This document shows, piece by piece, positions 1 through 8,078 of a stretch of DNA of 64,000 nt. The translations under genes and the position numbers were made by a program. Within the stretch, counting starts at the first letter, position 1. Each line of letters begins with the position of its first letter. Where the stretch lies: the NCBI GenBank assembly GCA_030066085.1, contig JASJCI010000001.1, forward strand, positions 1 to 64,000, written 5' to 3'. The DNA comes from Gammaproteobacteria bacterium. GTDB taxonomy: Bacteria > Pseudomonadota > Gammaproteobacteria > GCA-001735895. A model generated the notes under the pieces. The model searched no databases. It was not told where the DNA came from and saw nothing but the letters and a program-made list of their open reading frames with translations.

Positions 1-211
1 CGCCCTCGAGACCGCTCGCGAGGGTCTTGACCGAGCGCGTCTTGGCCAGCCCCGGCGGCCCCTCGACCAGCACGTGCCCGTCGGCCAGCAGGGCCACGAG
101 CATGCGTGAAACCAGGTTTTCCTGGCCGACGATGCGCTGGTTCAGGTAGTCGCGCAGGCTGACAATACACTGTAGCGGAGAGTCGTTTTCGGTTTGCAGG
201 TTCGGTTCCAT
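1..211 (-). CDS. MoxR-family AAA ATPase, N-terminal 70 residues (cut by window edge)
   Basis: The reading frame runs off the left edge. The visible part starts at an ATG at 211 and contains a Walker A motif, GPPGLAKT, near residue 50. Upstream of that are the segments IVGQENLV and ALLADGHVLVEG, which are characteristic of MoxR/RavA-type AAA+ ATPases. These are chaperone-like ATPases, usually encoded next to a DUF58 protein and VWA-domain proteins, and are thought to help metal or cofactor insertion or complex assembly. No clear Shine-Dalgarno is visible before the ATG. Partners would lie to the left, outside the window. The family is clear; the specific role is not. Confidence 0.85.
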   Translation of the reverse strand, partial: MEPNLQTENDSPLQCIVSLRDYLNQRIVGQENLVSRMLVALLADGHVLVEGPPGLAKTRSVKTLASGLEG

Positions 212-325
212 AACGCAGATGCCAGGCCTGGCGGCAGGGACCGGCGCCCTGCCCGCAGGAACCGAGCATAAACACCCGTCGGCGTAATTACCAGTCCATG
301 CCCTGCGTGAACTGCCGGATCGCGG

Positions 326-1102
326 TCAGGACTCCAGGCGGAACAGGCGGTTGGCGTTGTGGTAAGTGGCGGCGGCGATCTGCTCCAGCGATTCAGCGCG
401 AATTTCGGCCAGCTTCGCCGCCACCAGCGGCACGCGTCCCGGGAAATTGGGCTTGCCGCGGAAGGGTGCCGGCGACAGCCAGGGGGCGTCGGTTTCGATC
501 AGCAGGCGCTCGAGCGGAACCTGGCGGGCCATCTCGCGCACGTTTTCGGCCTGGTTGAAGGTTACGATACCCGATATCGAGATGTAGAAATCCAGTTCTA
601 TGGCAGCCCTTGCCATTTCCCAGTCCTCGGTAAAACAGTGCAGCACGCCACCGACCTCTTCCGCGCCATGCCGACGCAAAAGATCGAGCGTGTCCTCGCG
701 GGCATCGCGGGTATGTACCACCAGCGGCTTGCCGCAGCGGCGCGCTGCCTCGATGTGGGTAACGAAACGCTGGCGTTGCCATTCGAGATCGCCGGACTGG
801 TGAAAATAGTCGAGGCCGGTTTCGCCGATCGCGACCACCCCGTCACGCCCGGCGAGATTACACAGCTCGTCGACCGTGGGTTCGCGCACGTCAAGATAAT
901 CGGGGTGTACACCAACCGTGCAGTAGATCTGCTCGTAGGGCAGTACCCGGGCATACATCGACTCGAAGGAGTCGAGATCGACACCGATGCACAGCATACG
1001 CGTTACACCCTCCGCGGCGATTTCCGCGAGCAAGCGATCGAAGTCGGCGGCGAAATTTTCGAGGTCGATATGGTCGAGATGGCAGTGCGAATCGAAATAC
1101 AT
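326..1102 (-). CDS. tatD: TatD-family metal-dependent hydrolase (YcfH type)
   Basis: 258-aa TIM-barrel metallohydrolase of the TatD DNase family (Mg-dependent 3'-5' exonuclease / D-aminoacyl-type hydrolase fold). Metal ligands are all present: H6 and H8 in DSHCHLD, E94 in GETGLDY, H130 in VVHTRDA, H155 in LHCF and D205 in IETDAPWLSP. Length is usual for the family. It is the last gene of the mltG-tmk-holB-pilZ-tatD block, the position held by ycfH in E. coli, so that orthologue is the best match. It is 86 bp downstream of pilZ. Family certain, physiological substrate not. Confidence 0.93.
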   Translation of the reverse strand: MYFDSHCHLDHIDLENFAADFDRLLAEIAAEGVTRMLCIGVDLDSFESMYARVLPYEQIYCTVGVHPDYLDVREPTVDELCNLAGRDGVVAIGETGLDYFHQSGDLEWQRQRFVTHIEAARRCGKPLVVHTRDAREDTLDLLRRHGAEEVGGVLHCFTEDWEMARAAIELDFYISISGIVTFNQAENVREMARQVPLERLLIETDAPWLSPAPFRGKPNFPGRVPLVAAKLAEIRAESLEQIAAATYHNANRLFRLES

Positions 1103-1188
1103 CTGCTGCTGGTCGCGCGTGTTACTCGCGCGTAAGTCGGGTTACTGGAATTCGAGTCGGTTCGTTCGGCGCGCGGCGCCGCCTGCGT

Positions 1189-1536
1189 TTACATCGTGTG
1201 CGTGGGTCGATCAGCCTGTAACGCGCCGGCGAGGAAACCCTCGATCTTGTTGCGCGTGGTGCCATTATCCTGGGCGCTGAACTGCACCCCGATGCCGGCA
1301 GCCTTGTTGCTTTGTGCGCCCTGCGGCGTGACCCAGATTATCTTGCCGGCCACCGGCAGGCGTTCCTTGTCGTCCATCAGGCTGAGCAGCATGAATACTT
1401 CGTCACCAAGCGAATACTGCTTGTTGGTCGGTATGAACAGGCCCCCGTTTTTTACGTAAGGCATGTAGGCGGCGTACAGTGCGCTCTTGTCCTTGATATT
1501 GAGGGAAAGTATCCCCTGGCTTCCAGGTGCGCCCAT
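1189..1536 (-). CDS. pilZ: Type IV pilus assembly protein PilZ
   Basis: 115-aa single PilZ-domain protein. Segments such as ILSLNIKDKSALYAAYMP, GGLFIPTNK, AGIGVQF and the C-terminal DRPTHTM match the pseudomonad PilZ needed for type IV pilus assembly. Like that protein it lacks the RxxxR and D/NxSxxG motifs used for cyclic-di-GMP binding, so it is probably a non-binding adaptor that works through pilus-assembly ATPase regulators. Its ATG (1536) overlaps the holB stop by one base (TGATG), suggesting translational coupling. The holB-pilZ-tatD order is the same as in Pseudomonas and implies this organism makes type IV pili. Confidence 0.95.
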   Translation of the reverse strand: MGAPGSQGILSLNIKDKSALYAAYMPYVKNGGLFIPTNKQYSLGDEVFMLLSLMDDKERLPVAGKIIWVTPQGAQSNKAAGIGVQFSAQDNGTTRNKIEGFLAGALQADRPTHTM

Positions 1537-2528
1537 CAGTTCGGTCTCCGGCTGAGAATCTGTTTAATTGATATTAGCACGTCTTCCAGCTGAAGTTGGA
1601 AATCGAGATTGTTTTCGTCAGTCGCGAGTTGTGACCCCGCACGACCATACAGCCGCTGCAAAGCCTGCGCACGGGCGCGGTCGACGGTCTGTTGCGAGTC
1701 GCCGTCGGCGCTCACACCGCTGGTCTGGAAACTGTAGGCGCGCAGGATCATGTCGATCAGCCGGCGTACCAGGTCGGCATCAGATTGATTCAGTTTGCTC
1801 GCCAGTTCGGCAACCGCCAGTTCGCCGCGCATAAACTGCGCAAAGTCGCGCTTGAATTCCTGCACCAGTTCGGCATAGCCGCGATGGGCAAGGTCCGCCG
1901 CCAGCAGCGGGTCGCCGCGAGCATAATCGAGATAGGTTTCGGCCACGTCCCGCCCGATCCCCTGTCCTTCCAGCCAGGCGTCCGCCAGTGCCCTGTCGGG
2001 TAGCGGGACCGACCACTGCTGGCAGCGGCTGCGAACGGTAACCGGGATGCGTCCCCGGTTATGCGTGACCAGTAGCAGCAGCACGCCGGCGGCCGGTTCC
2101 TCCAGCGTTTTCAGCAGCGCGTTGGCGCTGGCGGTGTTCATGCGCTCGGCGGGATAAATAGCGGCAATCTTCAGTGCGCCGTGCTGACGGGTCAGGTTGA
2201 GTTGATAAATTAGGTCACGTATCTGGTCTATCTTTATGTTTTTGCTCAGTTTTTTAGTCTTATCATCCGTTTCGAGCGTAACCAGGCCAAAATCACCACA
2301 GGTACCGGCGCGCAGCAGTCGACAGGTTTCGCAGGCCCCGCAGGGCGTATGCTCTCGCGGGGTATGGCACAGCAAGGCCTGGGCTAACTGGTGGATCAGG
2401 ACGGTAGCGTCGCCACGATCGGCGAGGTCTATCATGACCGCGTGCGGTAACTGCTCGGCCTGCCTGAGCGCGAGAGCGCGTTCGATAACGGGCGCCTGCC
2501 ACGGCAGTAAAACGTCGCCCGCCTCCAT
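1536..2528 (-). CDS. holB: DNA polymerase III subunit delta'
   Basis: 330-aa clamp-loader subunit. It has a cysteine cluster CGACETC preceded by an upstream Cys (zinc module), the ANALLKTLEEP helix, and the SRC motif (VRSRCQQW) that supplies the arginine finger to neighbouring clamp-loader subunits. No GxxGxGKT P-loop is present at the expected place, as is normal for delta', which does not hydrolyse ATP. The ATG at 2528 overlaps the tmk stop by one base (TGATG). A further in-frame start 42 bp upstream lies inside tmk and is unlikely. Position between tmk and pilZ matches other gammaproteobacteria. Confidence 0.93.
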   Translation of the reverse strand: MEAGDVLLPWQAPVIERALALRQAEQLPHAVMIDLADRGDATVLIHQLAQALLCHTPREHTPCGACETCRLLRAGTCGDFGLVTLETDDKTKKLSKNIKIDQIRDLIYQLNLTRQHGALKIAAIYPAERMNTASANALLKTLEEPAAGVLLLLVTHNRGRIPVTVRSRCQQWSVPLPDRALADAWLEGQGIGRDVAETYLDYARGDPLLAADLAHRGYAELVQEFKRDFAQFMRGELAVAELASKLNQSDADLVRRLIDMILRAYSFQTSGVSADGDSQQTVDRARAQALQRLYGRAGSQLATDENNLDFQLQLEDVLISIKQILSRRPN

Positions 2529-3184
2529 CAGTCGCCCCGGTCCGGCGTCAACTTCAGCGCAAAACGGCAATTTACCGCATCCGTCACCGCCCTGCTGACA
2601 GCGTCGCGATCCTGCTCGGCATCGATCAGCACGTAACGCTCGTCATCCTCCCGCGCGAGCTGGCGGAATGCCGCGCGTACGCGGGCGTGGTACTCGGCAC
2701 CCTTCTTCTCGAAACGATCTTCATGGTCTCCGCGCTGACGTGCCCGCTCCAGGGCGACGCCCTCGGGCAGATCCAGAACGAGGACCAGTGCCGGCGCAAA
2801 TTCGCCCAGCACCAGCTGGTGCAGGTGTTCGACCGTGTCGAGCCCGAGCTCGCCGGCTATGCCCTGGAAAGCGCGGCTGGAATCGGCATGACGATCGCTG
2901 ATGACCCAGCGGCCGGCGGCGAGTGCGGGCCAGACCGTATCGCGCAAATGGGCGCGCCGCGCGGCATACATCAGCAACAGTTCGGTCATGTCATCCCAGT
3001 GTTCGGGTTCGCCTTCAACCAGCAGGCGCCGGATTTCCTCGGCGGCCGGCGAGCCACCGGGTTCCCGGGTCAGGATGACGTCTGCCCCCGCGCTGGCGAA
3101 GGAGCGGTGCAGGCGGCGGCACTGCAGGCTCTTGCCCGAACCGTCTACTCCCTCGATAACGATCATGCGGTTGTCCGTGCTCAC
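2528..3184 (-). CDS. tmk: Thymidylate kinase
   Basis: 218-aa dTMP kinase (dTMP + ATP to dTDP + ADP). The P-loop GVDGSGKS is at the N-terminus, followed by the TREPGGSPAAEEIR substrate segment and ISDRHADSSRAFQG (DR-Y/H type dTMP-binding motif; the usual Tyr is His here). I prefer the GTG start at 3184, because GGAG lies 6 nt upstream, it gives normal length and it leaves no overlap with mltG. The ATG at 3166 is the alternative. It lies 16 bp after mltG and is coupled to holB. Confidence 0.94.
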   Translation of the reverse strand: MSTDNRMIVIEGVDGSGKSLQCRRLHRSFASAGADVILTREPGGSPAAEEIRRLLVEGEPEHWDDMTELLLMYAARRAHLRDTVWPALAAGRWVISDRHADSSRAFQGIAGELGLDTVEHLHQLVLGEFAPALVLVLDLPEGVALERARQRGDHEDRFEKKGAEYHARVRAAFRQLAREDDERYVLIDAEQDRDAVSRAVTDAVNCRFALKLTPDRGD

Positions 3185-3200
3185 CTTCGGCTCCAGTCGC

Positions 3201-4232
3201 TCACTGCTGCTGGTTGAGCTGGTAGCGCCTGACCGCGGCATTGTGTTGCTCCAGCGTTTCGGAGAACTGGTGCGTACCGTCACCTTTCGACACGAAAAAC
3301 AATGCATCGGTAGCGGCCGGCTGCAGGGCAGCGCGAATCGAATCGAGACCCGGCAATGCGATCGGGGTCGGCGTCAGGCCGGCATGCAGGTAGGTGTTGT
3401 AGGGCGTGTCGCGCCTGAGATCGCGATAGCGAATATCGCCGTCGAACTCGTCTCCGAGACCATAAATGATCGTGGGATCGGTTTGCAGGCGCATGCCGCG
3501 CCGCAGCCGTTCCACGAACACGCCTGCAATCATCGGCCGTTCCTCGCCAACCGCGGTTTCCTTTTCGATAATCGATGCCAGCGTCAGTGCTTCGTAAGGG
3601 GAATCGAGCGGCAGGTCGGGCGCACGTTTTTCCCATTCACGCTGCAGGTGTCGCTGCATTACATGGTACGCGCGACGCAGGAATTCGATATCGGAGGTGC
3701 CGCGCGGGAAGCGGTAGGTATCGGGGAAGAAACGACCTTCCGGATGCTCACCCTCGTAACCGAGCAGGCGCATGATCTCGGCATCGTCTTTACCCTCGAG
3801 CCGGTGCTCGATAATCGGATCGCGCGCCAGCGCCGCGAGCATCTGGCGGAAGGTCCAGCCCTCGATCACGGTAAAGCTGTACTGAATCGAATTGCCCTCG
3901 GTGAACTGCCGCAGCAGCGCCTCGGCGCTGGTGCCGTGCACCAGTCGGTACTCGCCGGCGCGGACCCGCGTATCCAGCCCCTGGAGTCGTGCCAGCAGCA
4001 CGAACAACCAGGGATCGTCGATGATCTGCTGGCGCGTCAGTTCCTGCGCAATGGTGGTTATGTTGCTGCCCGAGCGAATCAGGAAGATAGTCTCGCTGCC
4101 TTCGAGATCGATCGTCTTCTGCTGGAAGCGCCAGAGCTGCAAGGCGACCACGCCGGCGACCGCGAGGCTGCCGACCAGCCCCAGGACCACGAGGTTTTTG
4201 AGCAGTTTCTTCACCGGTCGATATTCAGCCAA
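3201..4232 (-). CDS. mltG: Endolytic peptidoglycan transglycosylase MltG (YceG)
   Basis: 343-aa membrane-anchored lytic transglycosylase that cuts nascent glycan strands and terminates chain growth. One transmembrane segment lies at about residues 11-33 (LKNLVVLGLVGSLAVAGVVA). It is followed by a LysM-like region and the YceG catalytic domain, with the catalytic Glu in LASIIEKET (E223). The motifs FFPDTYRF and a C-terminal DPTIIYGLG/PYNTYLHAGL are typical. E. coli has pabC between fabF and mltG. Here only 67 bp separate the two genes and pabC is absent. Confidence 0.94.
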   Translation of the reverse strand: MAEYRPVKKLLKNLVVLGLVGSLAVAGVVALQLWRFQQKTIDLEGSETIFLIRSGSNITTIAQELTRQQIIDDPWLFVLLARLQGLDTRVRAGEYRLVHGTSAEALLRQFTEGNSIQYSFTVIEGWTFRQMLAALARDPIIEHRLEGKDDAEIMRLLGYEGEHPEGRFFPDTYRFPRGTSDIEFLRRAYHVMQRHLQREWEKRAPDLPLDSPYEALTLASIIEKETAVGEERPMIAGVFVERLRRGMRLQTDPTIIYGLGDEFDGDIRYRDLRRDTPYNTYLHAGLTPTPIALPGLDSIRAALQPAATDALFFVSKGDGTHQFSETLEQHNAAVRRYQLNQQQ

Positions 4233-4299
4233 GCGGGTTGTGCCACACCGGGGTTACGGCTGCCTCGGACGGCGCGGCTGCGACCGCTGGCGGGCACGG

Positions 4300-5538
4300 T
4301 TACAGCGTTTTGAAAACCAGGGTTCCGTTGGTACCGCCGAAGCCGAAGGAATTCGACATGGATACCGACAGGCGCGTTTCACGCGCGCTGTTGGCGACAT
4401 AGTCGAGATCACATGCCGGATCCTGGTTTTCGAGGTTGATCGTGGGCGGGACTACCTGGTCGCGCAGCGCCAGGATCGAGAAGATTGCCTCGATACCGCC
4501 GGCGGCACCGAGCAGGTGCCCGGTCATCGATTTGGTCGAGCTGACGAGCGTTTTATAGGCGTGGTCACCGAGCGCCGCCTTGACCGCGAGGGTTTCAGCA
4601 ATGTCGCCGGCCGGTGTCGAGGTGCCGTGCGCATTGATGTAGCCGACGTCTTCGGGGTTCAAACCTGCATCCTTGAGTGCATTCAGCATGCAGCGCGCGG
4701 CGCCTTCGCCACCCTCCGACGGTGAAGTCATGTGATACGCATCGCCGCTCATACCGTAGCCCGCGAGCTCGCAGTAGATGTTGGCGCCCCGTTGCTTCGC
4801 CATCTCGTACTCTTCGAGCACGACCACGCCGGCACCGTCACCGAGGACAAAACCGTCGCGGTCGCGATCCCAGGGGCGGCTCGCGGCCTCGGGATCATCG
4901 TTGCGCGTGGACAGTGCGCGTGCCGCGGCGAAACCGCCGATGCCGAGAGCCGAGGTGGCCATTTCGGCGCCGCCGGCGATCATGATGTCGGCGTCACCGT
5001 AGGAAATCATGCGCGCCGCGTCGCCGATGTTGTGCGCACCGGTGGTGCAGGCGCTGACGATCGAGATGTTCGGACCCTTGAGCCCCTTCATGATCGAGAG
5101 GTTGCCCGAGACCATGTTAATGATCGAACTGGGCACGAAAAACGGTGAAATCTTGCGCGGACCACCCGCAACGTAGGCGTCGCGGTTTTTTTCTATCGTC
5201 GGCAGCCCGCCGATTCCCGAGCCGATCGCGACGCCGATACGTTCGGCGTTTGCCTCGGTCACCTCGATGCCGGCGTCGTCCATCGCCTGGATGCCCGCGG
5301 CGATGCCGAAGTGGATGAAAATATCCATCTTCTTCATGTCTTTCGGGGGCAGGTACTGGGTGGCGTCGAAATCCTTGACCGAGCCGGAGATGCGGGTGGA
5401 AAACTGGCTGGCATCGAAAACGGTGATCGGGGCGACACCGCTCTTGCCGGCGACGATGTTTGTCCAGGACTCTTCGACGTTATTGCCAACCGGGGTCAAT
5501 AACCCGAGTCCGGTGACTACTACGCGACGTTTCGACAA
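4300..5538 (-). CDS. fabF: 3-oxoacyl-ACP synthase II
   Basis: 412-aa condensing enzyme that elongates acyl-ACP with malonyl-ACP. The catalytic Cys is C164 in [10 protein letters not shown]. The two histidines are in [11 protein letters not shown] and [12 protein letters not shown]. The glycine-rich end [14 protein letters not shown] is standard. Length equals that of E. coli FabF. It follows acpP, with a hairpin-plus-T-tract in the gap (5586-5618), so part of acpP transcription probably stops before fabF. Confidence 0.97.
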   Translation of the reverse strand: MSKRRVVVTGLGLLTPVGNNVEESWTNIVAGKSGVAPITVFDASQFSTRISGSVKDFDATQYLPPKDMKKMDIFIHFGIAAGIQAMDDAGIEVTEANAERIGVAIGSGIGGLPTIEKNRDAYVAGGPRKISPFFVPSSIINMVSGNLSIMKGLKGPNISIVSACTTGAHNIGDAARMISYGDADIMIAGGAEMATSALGIGGFAAARALSTRNDDPEAASRPWDRDRDGFVLGDGAGVVVLEEYEMAKQRGANIYCELAGYGMSGDAYHMTSPSEGGEGAARCMLNALKDAGLNPEDVGYINAHGTSTPAGDIAETLAVKAALGDHAYKTLVSSTKSMTGHLLGAAGGIEAIFSILALRDQVVPPTINLENQDPACDLDYVANSARETRLSVSMSNSFGFGGTNGTLVFKTL

Positions 5539-5576
5539 AACTTGTTCCTCTTCGACAATGCAGTCGTCTCGGTCAA

Positions 5577-5618
5577 TAAACGAAAATGCCGCTTAACACT
5601 CGGCATGGTAAGCGGCAT
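5577..5618 (-). terminator. Intrinsic terminator/attenuator between acpP and fabF
   Basis: A perfect 10-bp inverted repeat (ATGCCGCTTA at 5586-5595, TAAGCGGCAT at 5609-5618) with a 13-nt loop. On the minus strand it is followed by TTTCGTTTATT. It begins 23 bp after the acpP stop codon and would let acpP be expressed well above fabF. The stem is seen directly; termination efficiency is inferred. Confidence 0.7.
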
Positions 5619-5640
5619 CCATGGATTCGAGACGGCTGTT

Positions 5641-5874
5641 TTACAGGTTGGCGTTGACGTAGTCGATGGCGAGTTGAACGCTGGTAATTTTTTCTGCTTC
5701 TTCGTCGGGAATTTCGGTTTCGAATTCCTCTTCCAGTGCCATGACCAGCTCTACAGTATCGAGTGAGTCCGCGCCCAGATCATCGACGAAGGATGCATTG
5801 TTGGTTACTTCTTCTTCCTTGACGCCTAATTGTTCTGCAACAATTTTTTTCACACGTTCTTCTACAGAGCTCAT
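5641..5874 (-). CDS. acpP: Acyl carrier protein
   Basis: 77-aa acidic four-helix carrier of growing acyl chains. The phosphopantetheine attachment serine is S37 in [18 protein letters not shown], and the N-terminus [17 protein letters not shown] matches gammaproteobacterial AcpP closely. It sits between fabG and fabF with relatively wide AT-rich gaps on each side and hairpins in both, which suggests a separate transcript. A Shine-Dalgarno (CTGGAGAA) precedes the ATG. Confidence 0.98.
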   Translation of the reverse strand: MSSVEERVKKIVAEQLGVKEEEVTNNASFVDDLGADSLDTVELVMALEEEFETEIPDEEAEKITSVQLAIDYVNANL

Positions 5875-5966
5875 TTTGTGAGTTTCTCCAGGTTAAAAAA
5901 AATCGAAATTTTCGCGGTGCGATATTAGTTCAGAAACTTGAGGTGCAGTATTGTAGTGAAAAGCCC

Positions 5967-5987
5967 GGCCAGTTACCACACCTGGCC
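5967..5987. other. Hairpin with T-tract in the fabG-acpP gap
   Basis: GGCCAG (5967-5972) and CTGGCC (5982-5987) form a 6-bp stem with a 9-nt loop. On the plus strand it is followed by TAAATTTTTTTT. On the minus strand, in the direction of fabG to acpP, it is followed by GGGCTTTT. The stronger T-run is on the strand that carries no gene, so it may be a weak terminator for fabG or only part of the acpP upstream region. The 180-bp gap (5875-6054) is AT-rich and is the likely home of an acpP promoter. Confidence 0.35.
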
Positions 5988-6054
5988 TAAATTTTTTTTC
6001 GGGTGAAATAATCTTATAAAACAACAATTTACGTTAGTTTTTAGCGGGATCGAT

Positions 6055-6795
6055 TCAACCCATGAACATGCCGCCGTTGACGTGAATCGTTTCACCCGTG
6101 ATATACGCGGCACCGGGGGAGGCCAGGAAAACAACCGCCGCGGCAACTTCTTCGCCACTGCCGAGGCGCCCGAGCGGAATCTGCTCGGACAGTTTTTGCC
6201 GTTGCTCCTCGGCCAGTTCGCGCGTCATGTCAGTATCGATGAAGCCGGGCGCAACCATGTTGACCGTGATGCCGCGCGAGCCGATTTCACGCGCCAGCGA
6301 CTTGCCGAATCCGGCCAGCCCGGCCTTGGCCGCGGCGTAATTGGTCTGCCCGGGATTACCGGTCGCACCAACTACCGACGAGATGTTGATAATACGTCCG
6401 CCGCGTTTTTTCATCATCGGTCGAATAACGGCCTTGCACATGCGATACACGGAACTCAGGTTGGTGTTGATAATGTCGTCCCACTGATCCTGTTTCATCA
6501 TCATCAGCAGGTTGTCGCGCGTGATGCCGGCGTTATTGACAAGGATATCGGGCATGCCGAATTCGTCGCCGATACGCTGCAGGCAGGCATCCACCGACGC
6601 CTGCTCACCGACGTCCAGCACCATGCCGGTGCCCTTGATACCCTGCTCCGAGAGTGTCGCGGTGATACCGTCGGCGCCGGCCTGGCTGGTCGCGGTGCCG
6701 ATCACCGTGGCCCCGGCCGCGCCGAGGGCGGCTGCGATGGACTTGCCGATACCGCGGCTGGCACCGGTTACCAGCGCGATCTGATCAGTCAACAT
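6055..6795 (-). CDS. fabG: 3-oxoacyl-ACP reductase
   Basis: 246-aa short-chain dehydrogenase that reduces 3-oxoacyl-ACP with NADPH. The nucleotide site TGASRGIG is at residues 10-17, the structural NNAG motif follows, and the catalytic Ser/Tyr/Lys are in NISSVVG and NYAAAKAG. The C-terminal TGETIHVNGGMFM is typical of FabG. The ATG at 6795 has GGAG upstream and overlaps the last 11 bp of fabD. Longer in-frame versions would start deeper in fabD and are unlikely. Confidence 0.97.
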   Translation of the reverse strand: MLTDQIALVTGASRGIGKSIAAALGAAGATVIGTATSQAGADGITATLSEQGIKGTGMVLDVGEQASVDACLQRIGDEFGMPDILVNNAGITRDNLLMMMKQDQWDDIINTNLSSVYRMCKAVIRPMMKKRGGRIINISSVVGATGNPGQTNYAAAKAGLAGFGKSLAREIGSRGITVNMVAPGFIDTDMTRELAEEQRQKLSEQIPLGRLGSGEEVAAAVVFLASPGAAYITGETIHVNGGMFMG

Positions 6796-7735
6796 TCGAT
6801 TCTTCTCCGAGTGACAGTTCCGCGGCATCGAGCGACTCGGCATCGAACACCGGGTAAGCCTGCAGCGATTTTTCGATTCGCCTGGCCAGGCTCGTCAGGA
6901 CCTTGCCGGGACCACATTCGACCAGCGTGGTGATGCCACGACGGTGCATGACCTCGACGCTGGCAACCCACTTGACCGACTGGTACAGCTGCAGCTGCAG
7001 CCGTTCGCGAATTTCGTCGACCGACGCGGCGATACCGGCATTCTGATTGTGCACCACCGGTACGCGCGGCATCGCGAGATCGATAACTTCGAGTTCGGCT
7101 GCAAGCTGGCGCGCGGCGTCCTTCAATAACGAGCAGTGGCAGGGCACGCTGACCGGCAGCGGCAGTGCACGCCTGGCGCCAAGCGCTCGTGCCGCCGCCA
7201 TTGCCGCCTCGAGGGCGTCATTCTCACCGGCGATCACGACCTGGCCGGGCGCATTGAAGTTAACCGCCTCGACCAGGCCATCGGAAACGGATTCACAGGC
7301 TTCGATCACGGCGTCATCGTCGAGCCCGATGATCGCCGCCATCGCACCGACGCCGGCGGCGACCGTGGACTGCATCAGGTGACCACGTTTAGCCACCAGG
7401 CGCACGGCGTCGCCGAGGCGCATGCTGCCAGCACATACCAGCGCAGTGTATTCGCCGAGACTGTGCCCGGCCATCATCTCGGCCGCGGGCAGGCCGGCGG
7501 CCTCGGCTACCCGGTAGCTGGCGACACCGGCGCACAGCATCGCCGGCTGGGTAACTTCGGTTTGATCCAGGGTTTCGGCAGGGCCTTCGGCGATAAGCGC
7601 ACCGAGATCGTAGTCGAGAACGTCAGCGGCCTCTTCGAAGACGGCATCGACGATTCCCTGGTGGCCTCCCCAGGCCGACATCATACCGACCGATTGCGAC
7701 CCCTGCCCCGGAAAAACATAGGCGATTCTGGTCAT
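6785..7735 (-). CDS. fabD: Malonyl-CoA:ACP transacylase
   Basis: 316-aa transacylase that loads malonate onto ACP. It shows the FPGQGSQ N-terminal motif, nucleophile S92 in AGHSLGEY, and the catalytic His at about 200 in VPCHCSLL. It is the first gene of this block. In E. coli fabH precedes it directly, but here the upstream neighbour is the divergent infA, and fabH lies about 33 kb away at 41000-41968. The 121-bp divergent gap must hold its promoter. Confidence 0.97.
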   Translation of the reverse strand: MTRIAYVFPGQGSQSVGMMSAWGGHQGIVDAVFEEAADVLDYDLGALIAEGPAETLDQTEVTQPAMLCAGVASYRVAEAAGLPAAEMMAGHSLGEYTALVCAGSMRLGDAVRLVAKRGHLMQSTVAAGVGAMAAIIGLDDDAVIEACESVSDGLVEAVNFNAPGQVVIAGENDALEAAMAAARALGARRALPLPVSVPCHCSLLKDAARQLAAELEVIDLAMPRVPVVHNQNAGIAASVDEIRERLQLQLYQSVKWVASVEVMHRRGITTLVECGPGKVLTSLARRIEKSLQAYPVFDAESLDAAELSLGEESNVD

Positions 7736-7801
7736 GATTCAGGTAAAAAAGGAAAACAGCGAAATGTTAACACAGGGTCGGCAAAGGCGTTACCCACTCT
7801 A

Positions 7802-7829
7802 TTGCTTAAGGCGGTAAATAATGGATAAT
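7802..7829 (+). promoter_or_regulatory. Candidate sigma-70 promoter of infA
   Basis: TTGCTT (7802-7807), a 16-nt spacer and GATAAT (7824-7829) lie 28 bp before the infA ATG, in an AT-rich pocket between divergent fabD and infA. The -10 has one mismatch to consensus; the -35 is weaker. Sequence match only. Confidence 0.5.
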
Positions 7830-7856
7830 GGCGCGCTTTAAACAACGAGTGCAAAG

Positions 7857-8075
7857 ATGCCCAAAGGCGATCACATCGAAATGCGGGGCGTGGTCAAGGA
7901 GACTCTGCCGAACACCATGTTTCGCGTCGAGCTGGAAAACGGTCACGTCGTTACCGCGCATATCTCCGGCAAGATGCGCAAGCACTACATCCGCATCCTG
8001 ACCGGTGACACGGTCACCGTCGAGCTCACTCCCTACGACCTGACCAAGGGTCGCATCACCTTTCGCGAGCGCTGA
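7857..8075 (+). CDS. infA: Translation initiation factor IF-1
   Basis: 72-aa S1/OB-fold protein that binds the 30S A site during initiation. The sequence contains [24 protein letters not shown] and [11 protein letters not shown], nearly invariant in bacterial IF-1, and ends GRITFRER. It is convergent with clpA with only 3 bp between stop codons. The clpA/infA neighbourhood is the same as in E. coli. Confidence 0.98.
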   Translation: MPKGDHIEMRGVVKETLPNTMFRVELENGHVVTAHISGKMRKHYIRILTGDTVTVELTPYDLTKGRITFRER

Positions 8076-8078
8076 GCG

